In this document: piece by piece, positions 1-8,861 of the stretch | Position numbering within the stretch: the stretch's first letter is position 1 | How the letters are laid out: each line of letters starts with the position of its first letter | Assembly (NCBI RefSeq): GCF_028292965.1 | Contig: NZ_JAQGLG010000126.1 | Location: 1-32,728 of the forward strand | Source: Sphingomonas bacterium | Lineage (GTDB): Bacteria; Pseudomonadota; Alphaproteobacteria; Sphingomonadales; Sphingomonadaceae | Direction: 5' to 3' | Length of the DNA: 32,728 nt | Notes under the pieces: generated by a model | Told to the model about the DNA's origin: nothing | Seen by the model: the letters and a program-made list of their open reading frames with translations, nothing else | Databases searched by the model: none | Program-made: the position numbers and the translations under genes

Positions 1-1
1 C

Positions 2-184
2 ATGACCAAGCTGGAAAGCTATCAGCGCGGTGCCAGCTTCGCGGCGACCGAATTCTATTGCGACGTCGAGGGCCGGCCGGATGATCCGGGTCTCGAACGG
101 GCGCTGGCGGAACTCGAATTCCAGACCAAGTCGATGCGCGTGCTGGGGACTTACCGGCAGGCACGTGCGCGGGGGCAAGGGTGA
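2..184 (+). CDS. pheA: Prephenate dehydratase, C-terminal end (partial)
   Basis: Only the last 60 residues are present; the gene begins upstream of the window. The segment opens with TKLESYQRG, ends in the VLGTYRQAR tail and matches the regulatory ACT domain of bacterial prephenate dehydratases, where the ESRP-like motif (here ESYQ) binds phenylalanine. The enzyme converts prephenate to phenylpyruvate in phenylalanine synthesis in the cytoplasm. The ATG at position 2 is internal, not a start. The gene is convergent with the efflux operon, and an inverted pair of GC-rich repeats fills the gap. Family assignment is from recognition of the C-terminal sequence only, because the catalytic domain is not visible. 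Confidence 0.85.
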   Translation: MTKLESYQRGASFAATEFYCDVEGRPDDPGLERALAELEFQTKSMRVLGTYRQARARGQG

Positions 185-200
185 GCCTTTTTCCAACTTA

Positions 201-305
201 CCACCCCGGCGCAGGCCGGGGCCCGGTTGGGAGACAGATGGTAAGTGGGCGCATCGCCAGCTAACTGGCTACGTACCGACTGGGCCCCGGCCTGTACCGG
301 GGTGG
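201..305. repeat. Inverted pair of REP-like palindromes between convergent genes
   Basis: Positions 201-224 and 282-305 are 24-base copies of the same element in opposite orientation, differing at two bases. Each copy is itself a hairpin (CCCCGG...CCGGGG). The 57-base centre includes a small GCCAG-CTAA-CTGGC hairpin at 256-269. The pair lies between the stops of pheA and the outer-membrane factor gene, so it could act as a two-way terminator or RNA-stabilising element. Related single copies occur near 10816, 30074 and 31300. Confidence 0.75.
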
Positions 306-336
306 TCGCTTGGGTGCGGAATGGATTGCTGAAAGA

Positions 337-1740
337 TTAGCTCCGGTAGCCGCCACCAAGCGCCCGGTAGGTATCCGTCGCAACCAACAATTGCTGGCGA
401 CGCACCGCGAGCAAGGTACGCTCGGCGTCGAGCGCTGCGGTCTGGGCGATGACGACTTCGAGATAGTCGGCGGCGCCGTCATGGTAGCGCACCATGGCCA
501 AATCGCGGGTACGCTCGGCGGCGCTACTCGCGGCGGCCTGGTCGCGTTCCTGTGCGGCGAGCAGACGGGCGCTCGACAGATCGTCCTCGACCTCGCGGAA
601 CGCGGTCAGCACGGTGCCGCGATAATCGGCCGCCGCCTCGTCATATTGGGCGCGGGCGATGCGCACGCCGGCGCGGCGCCGTCCGCCGTCGAAGATCGCC
701 AGCGCGGCCTGTAACGGTCCGAGTGCCCAGAATGTGCTTGGCGCGCTCAGCAAGGAGGCGCCGGTCGTTTCAAATCCGCCGCCGGCACCGAGCGTGACGC
801 TGGGAAACAAGGCCGCGCGGGCGACGCCGATCTGCGCATTGGCAGCAGCGACGCGTCGCTCGGCGGCGGCGATGTCGGGGCGGCGTTCGAGCAACGTCGA
901 GGGGATGCCCGCGGGGATGGCCGGCGCGCCGGTTTCGGCGGTGGCGACCGGGATGGTGAGATCGGCAGGCGCCTTGCCGACCAGCACGGCGATGGCGTGT
1001 TCGTTGCGGGCGCGGTCGATCGCGGCGGCCGACAGTTCGGCGCGGGCGCTCGACAATTGGCTGGCCGAACGGCTGACATCGATGCCTGACGCGATACCGC
1101 CGCCGTGGCGGGTGTCGGTCAGGTCGAAGGCGCGCTGATAGCTGGCAACCGTCTGGTTGAGCAGTGCGATGCGCGCGTCGAGCTCGCGCATGGTGAAGTA
1201 GATCGTCGCGAGTTGCGCCTGCAATCCAAGCCGCGCGGCGGCGAGATCGGCGGCGCTGGCTTCGGCGCGGTCGCCGGCGGCGCGTGCGTTGTTGCGCACC
1301 CGGCCGAACAGATCGATCTCATAGGAGAGCGAGGCGCCGACGCGGTAGTCGTTATAGGTCGCGGCATTGCCGCCGCCGAGGGGGCGATCGGCAGAGGCGT
1401 GATCGCGACTCGCGCCGGCACCGACATCGACCTCGGGCAGCCGGGCGGCGTCGGCCTGGCGCGCCACCGCGCGGGCCTCGGCATAACGCGCGGCGGCGGC
1501 GGCGAGATCGAAATTGCCGTTTTCGATCCGGCCTTCGAGATCGTTTAGCACAGGGTCGCCGAACGCCTGCCACCAGTCACCGGACGTGGTGACGGCGCTG
1601 CCCGCCGGCTGCCATGGGCCGGCTTCCTTATAGACCGCCAGCGCAGCGAGCGCCGGGCGCTGATAGCCGGGTGCGAGCGAGCAGCCCGCGATACTCAGGG
1701 CCGTCGCGGCGAGCACCACGGATCGCGCATATCGCCGCAT
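337..1740 (-). CDS. RND efflux outer-membrane factor, NodT/OprM-type lipoprotein
   Basis: This 467-residue protein is the outer-membrane channel of a tripartite efflux pump. A lipoprotein signal peptide ends in SIAGC with Cys20 as the lipid-anchored residue. The body has two outer-membrane-efflux repeats with long helical hairpins, and the family signature LLERRPDI lies in the second half. The reading frame stays open 52 codons further upstream, but that part overlaps the adaptor gene and has no signal peptide. The ATG at 1740 gives a proper lipobox and lies 1 base past the adaptor stop, so it was chosen. It is the last gene of a three-gene operon (permease, adaptor, channel). Substrate is unknown. 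Confidence 0.93.
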   Translation of the reverse strand: MRRYARSVVLAATALSIAGCSLAPGYQRPALAALAVYKEAGPWQPAGSAVTTSGDWWQAFGDPVLNDLEGRIENGNFDLAAAAARYAEARAVARQADAARLPEVDVGAGASRDHASADRPLGGGNAATYNDYRVGASLSYEIDLFGRVRNNARAAGDRAEASAADLAAARLGLQAQLATIYFTMRELDARIALLNQTVASYQRAFDLTDTRHGGGIASGIDVSRSASQLSSARAELSAAAIDRARNEHAIAVLVGKAPADLTIPVATAETGAPAIPAGIPSTLLERRPDIAAAERRVAAANAQIGVARAALFPSVTLGAGGGFETTGASLLSAPSTFWALGPLQAALAIFDGGRRRAGVRIARAQYDEAAADYRGTVLTAFREVEDDLSSARLLAAQERDQAAASSAAERTRDLAMVRYHDGAADYLEVVIAQTAALDAERTLLAVRRQQLLVATDTYRALGGGYRS

Positions 1741-1741
1741 G

Positions 1742-2872
1742 TTACTGGCGAACCTTGACCCGGTCGCCCGATTGCAGCGAATCGGGCGGGCTGTCGATGA
1801 CGCGGTCGGTGGCGGACAACCCCGCGCTGATCTCGACCTTCTCGCCGAGGTCGCGGCCGATGGTGATGGTGCGCAGCTGCGCCTTGCCGTCGGCATCGAG
1901 GATTGCGACCTGCGTGCCGGCCTTGCCGATAATCAGCGCGCTGGATGGGAGCGACAGGCCGGTGCCGGTGGCCAGCGGGAAGCTCGCCTGCGCATAGGCG
2001 CCTGGTTTGAGCGCGCGATCACCATTGTCGGCCTCGAGCTCGACCAGCACCGTGCCCGACCCCGAATCCACCGCGCCGGCGCTGCGGGTCATCGTAGCGG
2101 TGAAGCTGCGGCCGGGATATTCGGGCAGGGTCAGTGTGACCGTCATGCCTGGGTGGACCTGTGCCGAATAGGCCTGCGGCACCTTGACGAAGATCCGCAT
2201 GCGGCGGACATCAGCGACGGTGAACAGCGGCTGGGCGGCGCCGGTGCCGGTCGAGACCAGTGTGCCGATGTCGATCGCGCGGGTCGTCACCACGCCGCCA
2301 AACGGCGCGGTCAGGCGGGTGAAGCCCTGCAGTGCGCCGAGCCGGGCGACATTGGCGCGCGCGGCGTTGCTGACCGCTGTCTTGGCGGCGAGATCGCCGG
2401 CCTTTTCGTCGGCTTCCTGCTTCGACACCGCGTCCTTGGCCAGCATGATCGACCAGCGCGTCGCGGTGGTCGCGGCGAGCTGCTGGTTGGCGAGCGCGGT
2501 CTGCAGGTCGGCGCGCGCGGCGAGCAATTGCTGGTCGACCTCGGGCGCGTCGATCACCGCCAGCAACTGGCCGGCACTCACTGGCTGGCCGATATCGACA
2601 TACCAGCGGCGGACATAGCCGTTGGTACGGGCATAGATCGGCGCACTGTTGAGCGCTTGAAGAGCGGCCGGCAGGGTTAGTGCGCCGCCGTTGCTTACCG
2701 CAACGGGATGGATCACGCCGACGGTCGGGACCGACTGCGCGGCCGTCCACCCGGCCAGCTGGCGCTCGGAATGGACACGCGTGGCAATGCCACCTGCGAC
2801 CACCACCAGCGCGGCGACGCCGGCCATGATCAGCCCCTTGCGCATCGATCGATTGTTGGCGGGTTCAGACAT
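1742..2872 (-). CDS. RND efflux periplasmic adaptor (HlyD/MFP family)
   Basis: This 376-residue membrane-fusion protein bridges the inner-membrane pump and the outer-membrane channel. Residues 13-33 form one hydrophobic N-terminal anchor. A split lipoyl/barrel-sandwich domain follows (GQPVSAGQLLAVIDAPEVDQ), then a helical hairpin rich in Ala and Gln, then beta-barrel segments (LVSTGTGAAQPLFTVAD) and a membrane-proximal domain. Its ATG lies inside the end of the permease gene (8-base overlap), and its stop is 1 base before the channel gene, so the three are translationally linked. There is no lipobox, so it is held by the N-terminal helix rather than lipidated. Confidence 0.93.
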   Translation of the reverse strand: MSEPANNRSMRKGLIMAGVAALVVVAGGIATRVHSERQLAGWTAAQSVPTVGVIHPVAVSNGGALTLPAALQALNSAPIYARTNGYVRRWYVDIGQPVSAGQLLAVIDAPEVDQQLLAARADLQTALANQQLAATTATRWSIMLAKDAVSKQEADEKAGDLAAKTAVSNAARANVARLGALQGFTRLTAPFGGVVTTRAIDIGTLVSTGTGAAQPLFTVADVRRMRIFVKVPQAYSAQVHPGMTVTLTLPEYPGRSFTATMTRSAGAVDSGSGTVLVELEADNGDRALKPGAYAQASFPLATGTGLSLPSSALIIGKAGTQVAILDADGKAQLRTITIGRDLGEKVEISAGLSATDRVIDSPPDSLQSGDRVKVRQ

Positions 2873-5800
2873 GCAGTTCCTCCAGGCGCAGGGCCTCGGG
2901 CGCTTGCTTCGTCGCGGAATGGCGACGGTGCGCGATGGTGAAGATGACGGGGACGAACATCAAAGTGGCGAAGGTCGCGACGGCCAGGCCGCCGATCACC
3001 GCGCGGCCGAGCGGGGCGTTCTGCTCGCCGCCCTCGCCGAGGCCGAGCGCCATGGGCAGCATGCCGATGATCATCGCCAGCGCGGTCATCAGCACCGGGC
3101 GGAAGCGCGTCATGCCCGCTTCGAGCGCGGCGCGCAGCGGCTCGCCATGCTCGGCCAGGCGCTCGCGGGCGAAGCTCACCACCAGGATGGCGTTTGCCGT
3201 GGCCACGCCCATGCACATGATCGCCCCGGTCAGTGCCGGCACCGACAGGGTGGTGCCGGTGACGAACAGCATCCAGATGATCCCGGCAAGCGCGCCGGGC
3301 AAGGCGGTGATGATGACGAACGGGTCGAGCCAGCTCTGGAAGTTCACCACGATCAGCAGGTAGATCAGCACGATCGCGGCGAGCAGGCCGAAGCCGAGGC
3401 CGGAAAAGGCTGTCTGCATCGTGGCGTACTGGCCGCGTAGCGTGACCGTCGTGCCCTTGGGCGTCTCGGCCTTCATCTCGCGCAGCACCTGCTTGATGTC
3501 GCCGGCCACGGCGCCGAGATCGCGGCCGTTGGGGGTGGCGAACAGGTCGTAGACCGGGGCAATATTATAATGCGAGACGACCGCCGCAGAGGTGCCGCGC
3601 GTGATGGTGCCGACGCCGCCGAGGATCTGCGATCCGTTGTTGGCGGTGCCGGTCACTGGCAGGTTGGACAGGTCGCTGAACGAGCCAACCTGATATTCCG
3701 GGGTCTGGGCGACGACTAGATAGGACACGCCGTTCTCTGGGTTGAGATAATAGACCGGCGCGGTCTGCGAGGTGCCGGCGAGCGAGCTGGCCACGCTGTT
3801 GGTGACGTCGCGCTCGGTCAGGCCATATTGGCCGATGCGGGTGCGATCGACCGCCACGTTGATCTGCGGATAGCGCGACGATTGCTGCAGCCGGGCATCG
3901 GCCACGCCCGGGATCCCGGCGATGCGGCGCAGTATCTTCTTGGCGAACGCAGCATTGGCTTCGCCATTGTTGCCGGCGATCTGCAGGTCGATCGGCGCCG
4001 GGGCGCCGAAGTTGAGGATCTGGCTGGTGATATCTGCCGGCAGGAAGGAGAAGGTCGAGCCGGGGAATGCCGATGGCAGCTGTTCGCGCAGCATCCGCAC
4101 ATAGTCGGCGGTCGGATGGTGATCCTTGGAAAGCTGGATCAGGATGTCGCCATCCTGCGGCCCGATCGTACCGGAATTGTTGTAGGTCGTGTTGATCGCG
4201 CTGACCGGCAGGCCGATATTGTCGACCACCGATACCAGCTCGTCGGCCGGGATGATCTTGCGGATCTGCTGCTGAATGCGGTCGAACTCGGCCGACGTGT
4301 CCTCGATCCGGCTGCCGACCGGCGCGCGGACGTGGAGCGCCATCTGCCCCGCATCGACCGTGGGGAAGAAATTCTGGCCGAGGAACGGCACCAGCAGGAA
4401 CGAGACGGCGACGACCGCGACGAAGCCGATGATGAACGGCCTTGGCGTGCCCAGCGCTCGCTCGAGCAACGCACCATAGCCGGTGCGGATGCGCTCGAAC
4501 CGACTCTCGAAGCCACGTTGGAAACGGATCAAGGGGTTGCGCGAATCCGGCGTACCGGCGGCATGTTCGTCGGCGCCGACGGCGTGCGGCTTGAGCAGGT
4601 ACATCGCCATGGTCGGCACCAGGGTGCGCGACAGGACGAACGAGGCGATCATCGCGAACACCACGGCCAGCGCCAGCGGCACGAACAGGAAGCCGGCGAC
4701 GCCGGGCAGGAAGAACATCGGCACGAACACGATACAGATGCACAGCAGCGAGACGAACGCCGGGGTGACGATCTGTGCCGCGCCGTCGAGGATCGAGCGG
4801 ATCACCGGCTTGCCCTGTTCGAGGTGCCAGTTGATGTTCTCGATCGTCACCGTCGCATCGTCGACCAGGATGCCGACCGCGAGGCTCAGACCGCCGAGCG
4901 TCATGATGTTGAGCGTGTTGCCGGTCGCCGCCAGCGCAACGATCGCGGCGAGGATAGCGAGCGGAATCGAGATGGCGATGATCACCGTCGAGCGCCAGGA
5001 GCCGAGGAACAGCAGGATCATCATGCTGGTCAGCGCTGCGGCGATGGCGCCTTCCTTGATCACCCCGCCGACCGCCGCCTTCACGAACAGCGACTGGTCG
5101 CCAATCGGCACGATCTTCAGCGCGGCGGGCAGGGTCTCCTGGATCTTGGGCAGCGCGTCCTTGATTCCCTGGACGATCGCCAGCGTCGAGGTCGAGCCGT
5201 TCTTTAGGATCGTCATCAGAACCGAACGCGCGCCGTCGACATGCACGACATTGGTCTGGGGCGCCGAGCCGTCGCGGACATGGGCGACGTCGCGCATATA
5301 GATGGTCGCGCCGTTGACCACCTTGATCGGCAAATTGTTGAGCTCCTCGACCGATCCCGGCGCATTGTTGAGCTTCACGGCGTATTGGAACCCGCCGATC
5401 TTGGCGAAGCCGGCCGGGTTGATCTGGTTCTGCGCGGTGATCGCGTTGCCGACATCCTGTGCCGACAGGCCCTTTGATTGCAGCGCCTGCGGGTCGAGGT
5501 CGATCTGGATCTGGCGCTGGCGGCCGCCCGAAGGGTAGGGGATGGCGGCGCCCGGCACGGTGACGAGACCCGGGCGCACCTGGTTCTGCGCCAGATCGAA
5601 CATCTTGCCTTCGGACAGGCCCTTGCCCGACAGCGCGAGCTGGATGATGGGCACGGTTGAGGCGTTGTAGTTGAGGATCAGCGGCGGCGTGCTGCCCGGC
5701 GGCAACTGCTTGAGCACCGTCTGCGAGATGCTGGTGACCTGGGCGGTGGCGACACGGATGTCGGCGCCGGGCTGGAAATAGATCTTCACCACGCCGATGC

Positions 5801-6065
5801 CGGGCATCGACTGACTCTCGACATGGTCGATATCGTTGACCGTGGTGGTCAGCACGCGCTCGAATGGCGTGACGATGCGGCCCGACATCTCGTCGGGCGA
5901 CAGGCCGCCATATTGCCAGGCGATGGCGACGACCGGCACCTTGATGTCGGGAAAGATATCGACCGGCGTGCGGAACGCGGCGAGCACGCCGATCAGCCCG
6001 ATCAGGATCGCCATCACGATGAAGGTGAGCGGCCGCGACAGCGCTACGCGGACGATGCCGATCAT
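2865..6065 (-). CDS. RND efflux permease, HAE1/AcrB-like
   Basis: This 1066-residue inner-membrane proton antiporter is of normal family length. The N-terminus (MIGIVRVALSRPLTF) starts directly in the first membrane helix, and two large periplasmic porter regions are present. TM4 carries the proton-relay pair Asp402-Asp403 (GILVDDATVTIEN). The TM11 arginine region RFRPVLMTALAM is kept. In TM10, where AcrB has the relay lysine (AKNAIL), this protein reads TANAIL with Ala957, a substitution I associate with a separate AcrB-like subfamily. The frame is open 62 codons further upstream, but that extension is low-complexity Arg/Pro sequence, so ATG 6065 was chosen. It is first in the efflux operon and divergent from a LysR gene that is the likely regulator. 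Confidence 0.95.
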   Translation of the reverse strand: MIGIVRVALSRPLTFIVMAILIGLIGVLAAFRTPVDIFPDIKVPVVAIAWQYGGLSPDEMSGRIVTPFERVLTTTVNDIDHVESQSMPGIGVVKIYFQPGADIRVATAQVTSISQTVLKQLPPGSTPPLILNYNASTVPIIQLALSGKGLSEGKMFDLAQNQVRPGLVTVPGAAIPYPSGGRQRQIQIDLDPQALQSKGLSAQDVGNAITAQNQINPAGFAKIGGFQYAVKLNNAPGSVEELNNLPIKVVNGATIYMRDVAHVRDGSAPQTNVVHVDGARSVLMTILKNGSTSTLAIVQGIKDALPKIQETLPAALKIVPIGDQSLFVKAAVGGVIKEGAIAAALTSMMILLFLGSWRSTVIIAISIPLAILAAIVALAATGNTLNIMTLGGLSLAVGILVDDATVTIENINWHLEQGKPVIRSILDGAAQIVTPAFVSLLCICIVFVPMFFLPGVAGFLFVPLALAVVFAMIASFVLSRTLVPTMAMYLLKPHAVGADEHAAGTPDSRNPLIRFQRGFESRFERIRTGYGALLERALGTPRPFIIGFVAVVAVSFLLVPFLGQNFFPTVDAGQMALHVRAPVGSRIEDTSAEFDRIQQQIRKIIPADELVSVVDNIGLPVSAINTTYNNSGTIGPQDGDILIQLSKDHHPTADYVRMLREQLPSAFPGSTFSFLPADITSQILNFGAPAPIDLQIAGNNGEANAAFAKKILRRIAGIPGVADARLQQSSRYPQINVAVDRTRIGQYGLTERDVTNSVASSLAGTSQTAPVYYLNPENGVSYLVVAQTPEYQVGSFSDLSNLPVTGTANNGSQILGGVGTITRGTSAAVVSHYNIAPVYDLFATPNGRDLGAVAGDIKQVLREMKAETPKGTTVTLRGQYATMQTAFSGLGFGLLAAIVLIYLLIVVNFQSWLDPFVIITALPGALAGIIWMLFVTGTTLSVPALTGAIMCMGVATANAILVVSFARERLAEHGEPLRAALEAGMTRFRPVLMTALAMIIGMLPMALGLGEGGEQNAPLGRAVIGGLAVATFATLMFVPVIFTIAHRRHSATKQAPEALRLEELHV

Positions 6066-6253
6066 GCGTCGAACGTCCGGCGCAAAGGGCAGGCGAAGGG
6101 GAAGGTCTGGCTGGGGAGCAAGGGAACCTCGGGTTGCAGCATCCCGCGGAGGGGAGGGGGAGTTACGGGATGCTGCGGCGCGGCAAATGGGGGCGCCGCC
6201 AATGACAGTCCAATATTGTTTGCGGCATGATCGATATGTAAAAGCTCTCAATC
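6066..6253. promoter_or_regulatory. Divergent promoter region between efflux operon and LysR gene
   Basis: This 188-base gap should hold the promoters of both the efflux operon (leftward) and the LysR gene (rightward). Visible symmetry includes the palindrome CAATATTG at 6211-6218 and a CATGAT / ATCATG inverted repeat (6226-6231 and 6251-6256, 19-base spacer) whose right arm contains the LysR start codon. LysR regulators usually bind such sites and control the divergent neighbour. The exact operator is not proven here, and I could not place clear -35/-10 boxes. Confidence 0.45.
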
Positions 6254-7144
6254 ATGGAGCTACGTCATCTTCGTTATTTCGTCCAGGTCGCGGAGGAGTT
6301 GCATTTTGCCCGCGCCGCCAAGCACTTGGGAATCTCGCAACCGCCTCTTAGCCAGCAAATCCGCGCGCTGGAGGATGAACTGGGCGTCCGGCTTCTCGAT
6401 CGTACCAGCCGGCGGGTGATGCTGACGCCGGCGGGGCGCATCTTTCTGGAGGGCGCGCGGGCCACGCTGCAACAGGCCGATCGTTCGATCCTGACCGCGC
6501 GGCGGGCGGCGCGCGGCGAACTCGGCCAGCTGGCGATCGGATTCAACGCTTCGGCGCCGTTCGTGACCCAGGTGTCGCGTGCGATCCACGACTTTCGCCA
6601 GGCCTATCCCGAGGTGACGCTGCTGTTGAACGAATTGCCGGCGGCGGCACAGATCGAGGGACTCGACGACCATCTGCTCGACCTGGGTTTCATGCGCAGC
6701 CCCGCGCAACCGGTGCTGCCGGCCGGTCTCACGGCCCAGCGGCTGCTGCGCGAGAAACTGTTCGTCGCGATGCGTCCGGATCATCCGCTGGCGTCTCGTG
6801 ACGGGTTGCATTTCACCGATCTCGCCGGTGAGCCGCAGATACTTTACGCGCAGGATCTGAGCAGCGGCTTCACCGAGGAGTTGATGGGCATGTTTCGCGC
6901 CGCCGGGGTCGAGCCGCTGATCGCGCAGCGCGTGCGCGAAGTCACCACATTGTTCAGCCTGGCCGCGACCGGCATCGGCGTGACGATCCTCGCCGAATCG
7001 ATCTGCAGCCTGCAATCGGCCAGCCTGGTCTATCGCCCGTTGATCGATGACTGTGCGACGACCTCGCTGTGGCTCCTGCACAGGGCCGACGAGATGACGC
7101 TGCCGTGCCGCCATTTCATGGACATTCTCGCGCTGCCGTTGTGA
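6254..7144 (+). CDS. LysR-family transcriptional regulator
   Basis: At 296 residues it has normal LysR length. Residues 1-60 form the winged helix-turn-helix (FVQVAEELHFARAAKHLGIS then QPPLSQQIRALEDELGVRLL). A linker helix follows, and residues 90-290 are the periplasmic-binding-like effector domain (GELGQLAIGFNASAPF). The effector is unknown. The efflux operon starts 188 bases away on the other strand, the classical arrangement for a LysR protein controlling its neighbour, so control of the RND pump is the best inference. No strong ribosome-binding site precedes the ATG. Confidence 0.93.
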   Translation: MELRHLRYFVQVAEELHFARAAKHLGISQPPLSQQIRALEDELGVRLLDRTSRRVMLTPAGRIFLEGARATLQQADRSILTARRAARGELGQLAIGFNASAPFVTQVSRAIHDFRQAYPEVTLLLNELPAAAQIEGLDDHLLDLGFMRSPAQPVLPAGLTAQRLLREKLFVAMRPDHPLASRDGLHFTDLAGEPQILYAQDLSSGFTEELMGMFRAAGVEPLIAQRVREVTTLFSLAATGIGVTILAESICSLQSASLVYRPLIDDCATTSLWLLHRADEMTLPCRHFMDILALPL

Positions 7145-7191
7145 CGTCGCCGGCTTGGCCAAAAGCTACCGGACTGGTGTAGGGAGGGGCG

Positions 7192-8577
7192 ATGAAGGCA
7201 CTTGTCGACCCGAGCAATGCGCTGGCCACCGGCCTAGCCGCGATCCGCAAGCAATATCAGGTGCCGGATGATTTCTCACCCGAGGTACTGGCGGCGGCCG
7301 AGGCGGCGGCGAAGCGCGCGCCGACCGCGCATGTCGACCGGACGGACATGCCCTTCGTGACGCTCGACCCGGCTTCATCGACCGATCTCGATCAGGCCTT
7401 TACCATCGAAGCTGCCGGCAGCGATCTGTTGCTGCACTATGCGATCGCCGACGTCGCGTGGTTCGTCGACGACGGCGATGCCGTGGATGTCGAGGCGTGG
7501 AAGCGCGGCGCGACGCTCTATCTGCCCGACGGCAAGGCCCGCCTCTATCCCGCCGTGCTGAGCGATGGCGGGGCCAGCCTGTTGCCGACGGGGCCGCGCC
7601 CAGCGGTGATCTTCACCGTGCGCGTAACGCCCGATGGTTCGGTGAAGCTCGACGGCGCCGAGCGTGCGATCGTGCGCAGCCGTGCCAAGCTCGCCTATGA
7701 CAGCGTGCGCGACAGCGACTTGCCGCCCGATTTCGCCGAACTCGCAAAACGCATCCAGGCCGCCGAGGACCGGCGCGGCGCGGCACGGGTCGATCCGCCC
7801 GAGCAGGAGGTCGATGGGCTCGGCGACGGGCGTTATGCGCTGGCGTTCCGGCCGTTGCTGCAGTCGGAGATCAGCAACGCGGCGATGTCGCTGGCGACCA
7901 ACCTGGCGATCGCCGACGCGTTGCAGGCGCATCATACCGGCCTGTTCCGGGTGATGGCGCCGCCCAATCAGGGTGCCGTCGAGCGGCTGCGCCATACCGC
8001 CAAGGCTTACGGCCTGAAATGGCCGGGCAACGAGACGCTCGATCAGTTCGCGCGTGGTCTCGACGGCACCGATGCGAAACAGGCGGCCTTCATGCTGGCG
8101 ATCCGCCGCGCCGGGCAAGGGGCATCCTATGTTCCCTACAAGGAGGGCGTGGTGCCGTGGCACGCGGCGATGGCGGCGACCTACTGCCACGCCACCGCGC
8201 CGCTGCGCCGGCTCGCCGATCGTTATGTCGTGCGCGCGACGCTGGCTATCGCCAATGGCGAAGCGGTGCCCGCGGCGGTCACCGATGCCTTCACCCGGCT
8301 CCCCCAGGTCATGGCCCATGCCGACCAGCTCGACGGCCAGATCGGCCGCGCCGTGATCGATCTCGCCGAGGCGGCGATGCTCAAGGATTCGGTCGGGCAG
8401 ATATTCCAGGCGGTGGTCACCGATGTCGACGATCGCGGCGCGCGCATCCAGCTGCGCGACCAGCCGGTGGTTGCGCGTGTCGCGGCCCAGGCGGTCGGCC
8501 CGGGCGACGCGATCGGCGTCAGGCTGACCGCCGCCGACCCGGCCAATCGCGCGATCAGTTTCGAGCGGGTGTCCTGA
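7192..8577 (+). CDS. RNB-domain (RNase II-type) exoribonuclease, compact form
   Basis: This 461-residue protein is made almost entirely of the RNB catalytic domain, which degrades RNA 3' to 5' with magnesium. The metal-binding motif DPASSTDLDQAF places aspartates at 59, 65 and 67; the fourth position, Asp in E. coli RNase II, is Gln68 here. A DLDQ form is common in a shorter RNB subfamily. Other RNB landmarks are YAIADVAWFVDDGD, ATLYLPDGKARLYP and the late ATYCHATAPLRRLADRYV region. N-terminal cold-shock domains are missing and only a short remnant resembling an S1 barrel remains at the C-terminus. A strong GGGAGGGG ribosome site precedes the ATG. Its RNA target is unknown. Confidence 0.9.
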   Translation: MKALVDPSNALATGLAAIRKQYQVPDDFSPEVLAAAEAAAKRAPTAHVDRTDMPFVTLDPASSTDLDQAFTIEAAGSDLLLHYAIADVAWFVDDGDAVDVEAWKRGATLYLPDGKARLYPAVLSDGGASLLPTGPRPAVIFTVRVTPDGSVKLDGAERAIVRSRAKLAYDSVRDSDLPPDFAELAKRIQAAEDRRGAARVDPPEQEVDGLGDGRYALAFRPLLQSEISNAAMSLATNLAIADALQAHHTGLFRVMAPPNQGAVERLRHTAKAYGLKWPGNETLDQFARGLDGTDAKQAAFMLAIRRAGQGASYVPYKEGVVPWHAAMAATYCHATAPLRRLADRYVVRATLAIANGEAVPAAVTDAFTRLPQVMAHADQLDGQIGRAVIDLAEAAMLKDSVGQIFQAVVTDVDDRGARIQLRDQPVVARVAAQAVGPGDAIGVRLTAADPANRAISFERVS

Positions 8578-8581
8578 AGCG

Positions 8582-8851
8582 ATGGACCTGGACGATCAGC
8601 TGCGCCGCTATTTCGGCACCACCGACCTCGCCACGCTGCCCGAGGCGGCGCTTGCCGCCGGTACCGAGCATATGCTGGTCGATTTCGGTCTGGCCAAGGA
8701 CCGCAACCGGCGCTTCGCTTTATGGGCGCTGATGCACATGCTGGGCGTCGCGCCCGATCTCGACGTGGCGTTCAAGGACCCGCAGGACCGGGAGATGGCG
8801 CGCGACTTCATGGATTTGGCGGCGCGTGCCGACGAGGATCCCGCAGGCTAG
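8582..8851 (+). CDS. Small conserved-looking protein of unknown function
   Basis: This 89-residue acidic, helical-looking protein starts 4 bases after the ribonuclease stop, so the two are probably co-transcribed and translationally coupled. It has no signal peptide or membrane helix. Visible features are a DLDDQLRRYFG start and a FALWALMHMLG central helix, with an Asp/Arg-rich end. I do not recognise a family. Position suggests an accessory role with the RNB protein, but that is inference only. It ends 10 bases before the convergent DUF3443 gene. Confidence 0.75.
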   Translation: MDLDDQLRRYFGTTDLATLPEAALAAGTEHMLVDFGLAKDRNRRFALWALMHMLGVAPDLDVAFKDPQDREMARDFMDLAARADEDPAG

Positions 8852-8861
8852 GGTCTGGATC

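Noticed and set aside
6066..6251. 62-residue N-terminal extension of the RND permease
   Set aside because: Low-complexity sequence; AcrB-type permeases begin directly at the first membrane helix, as with ATG 6065.
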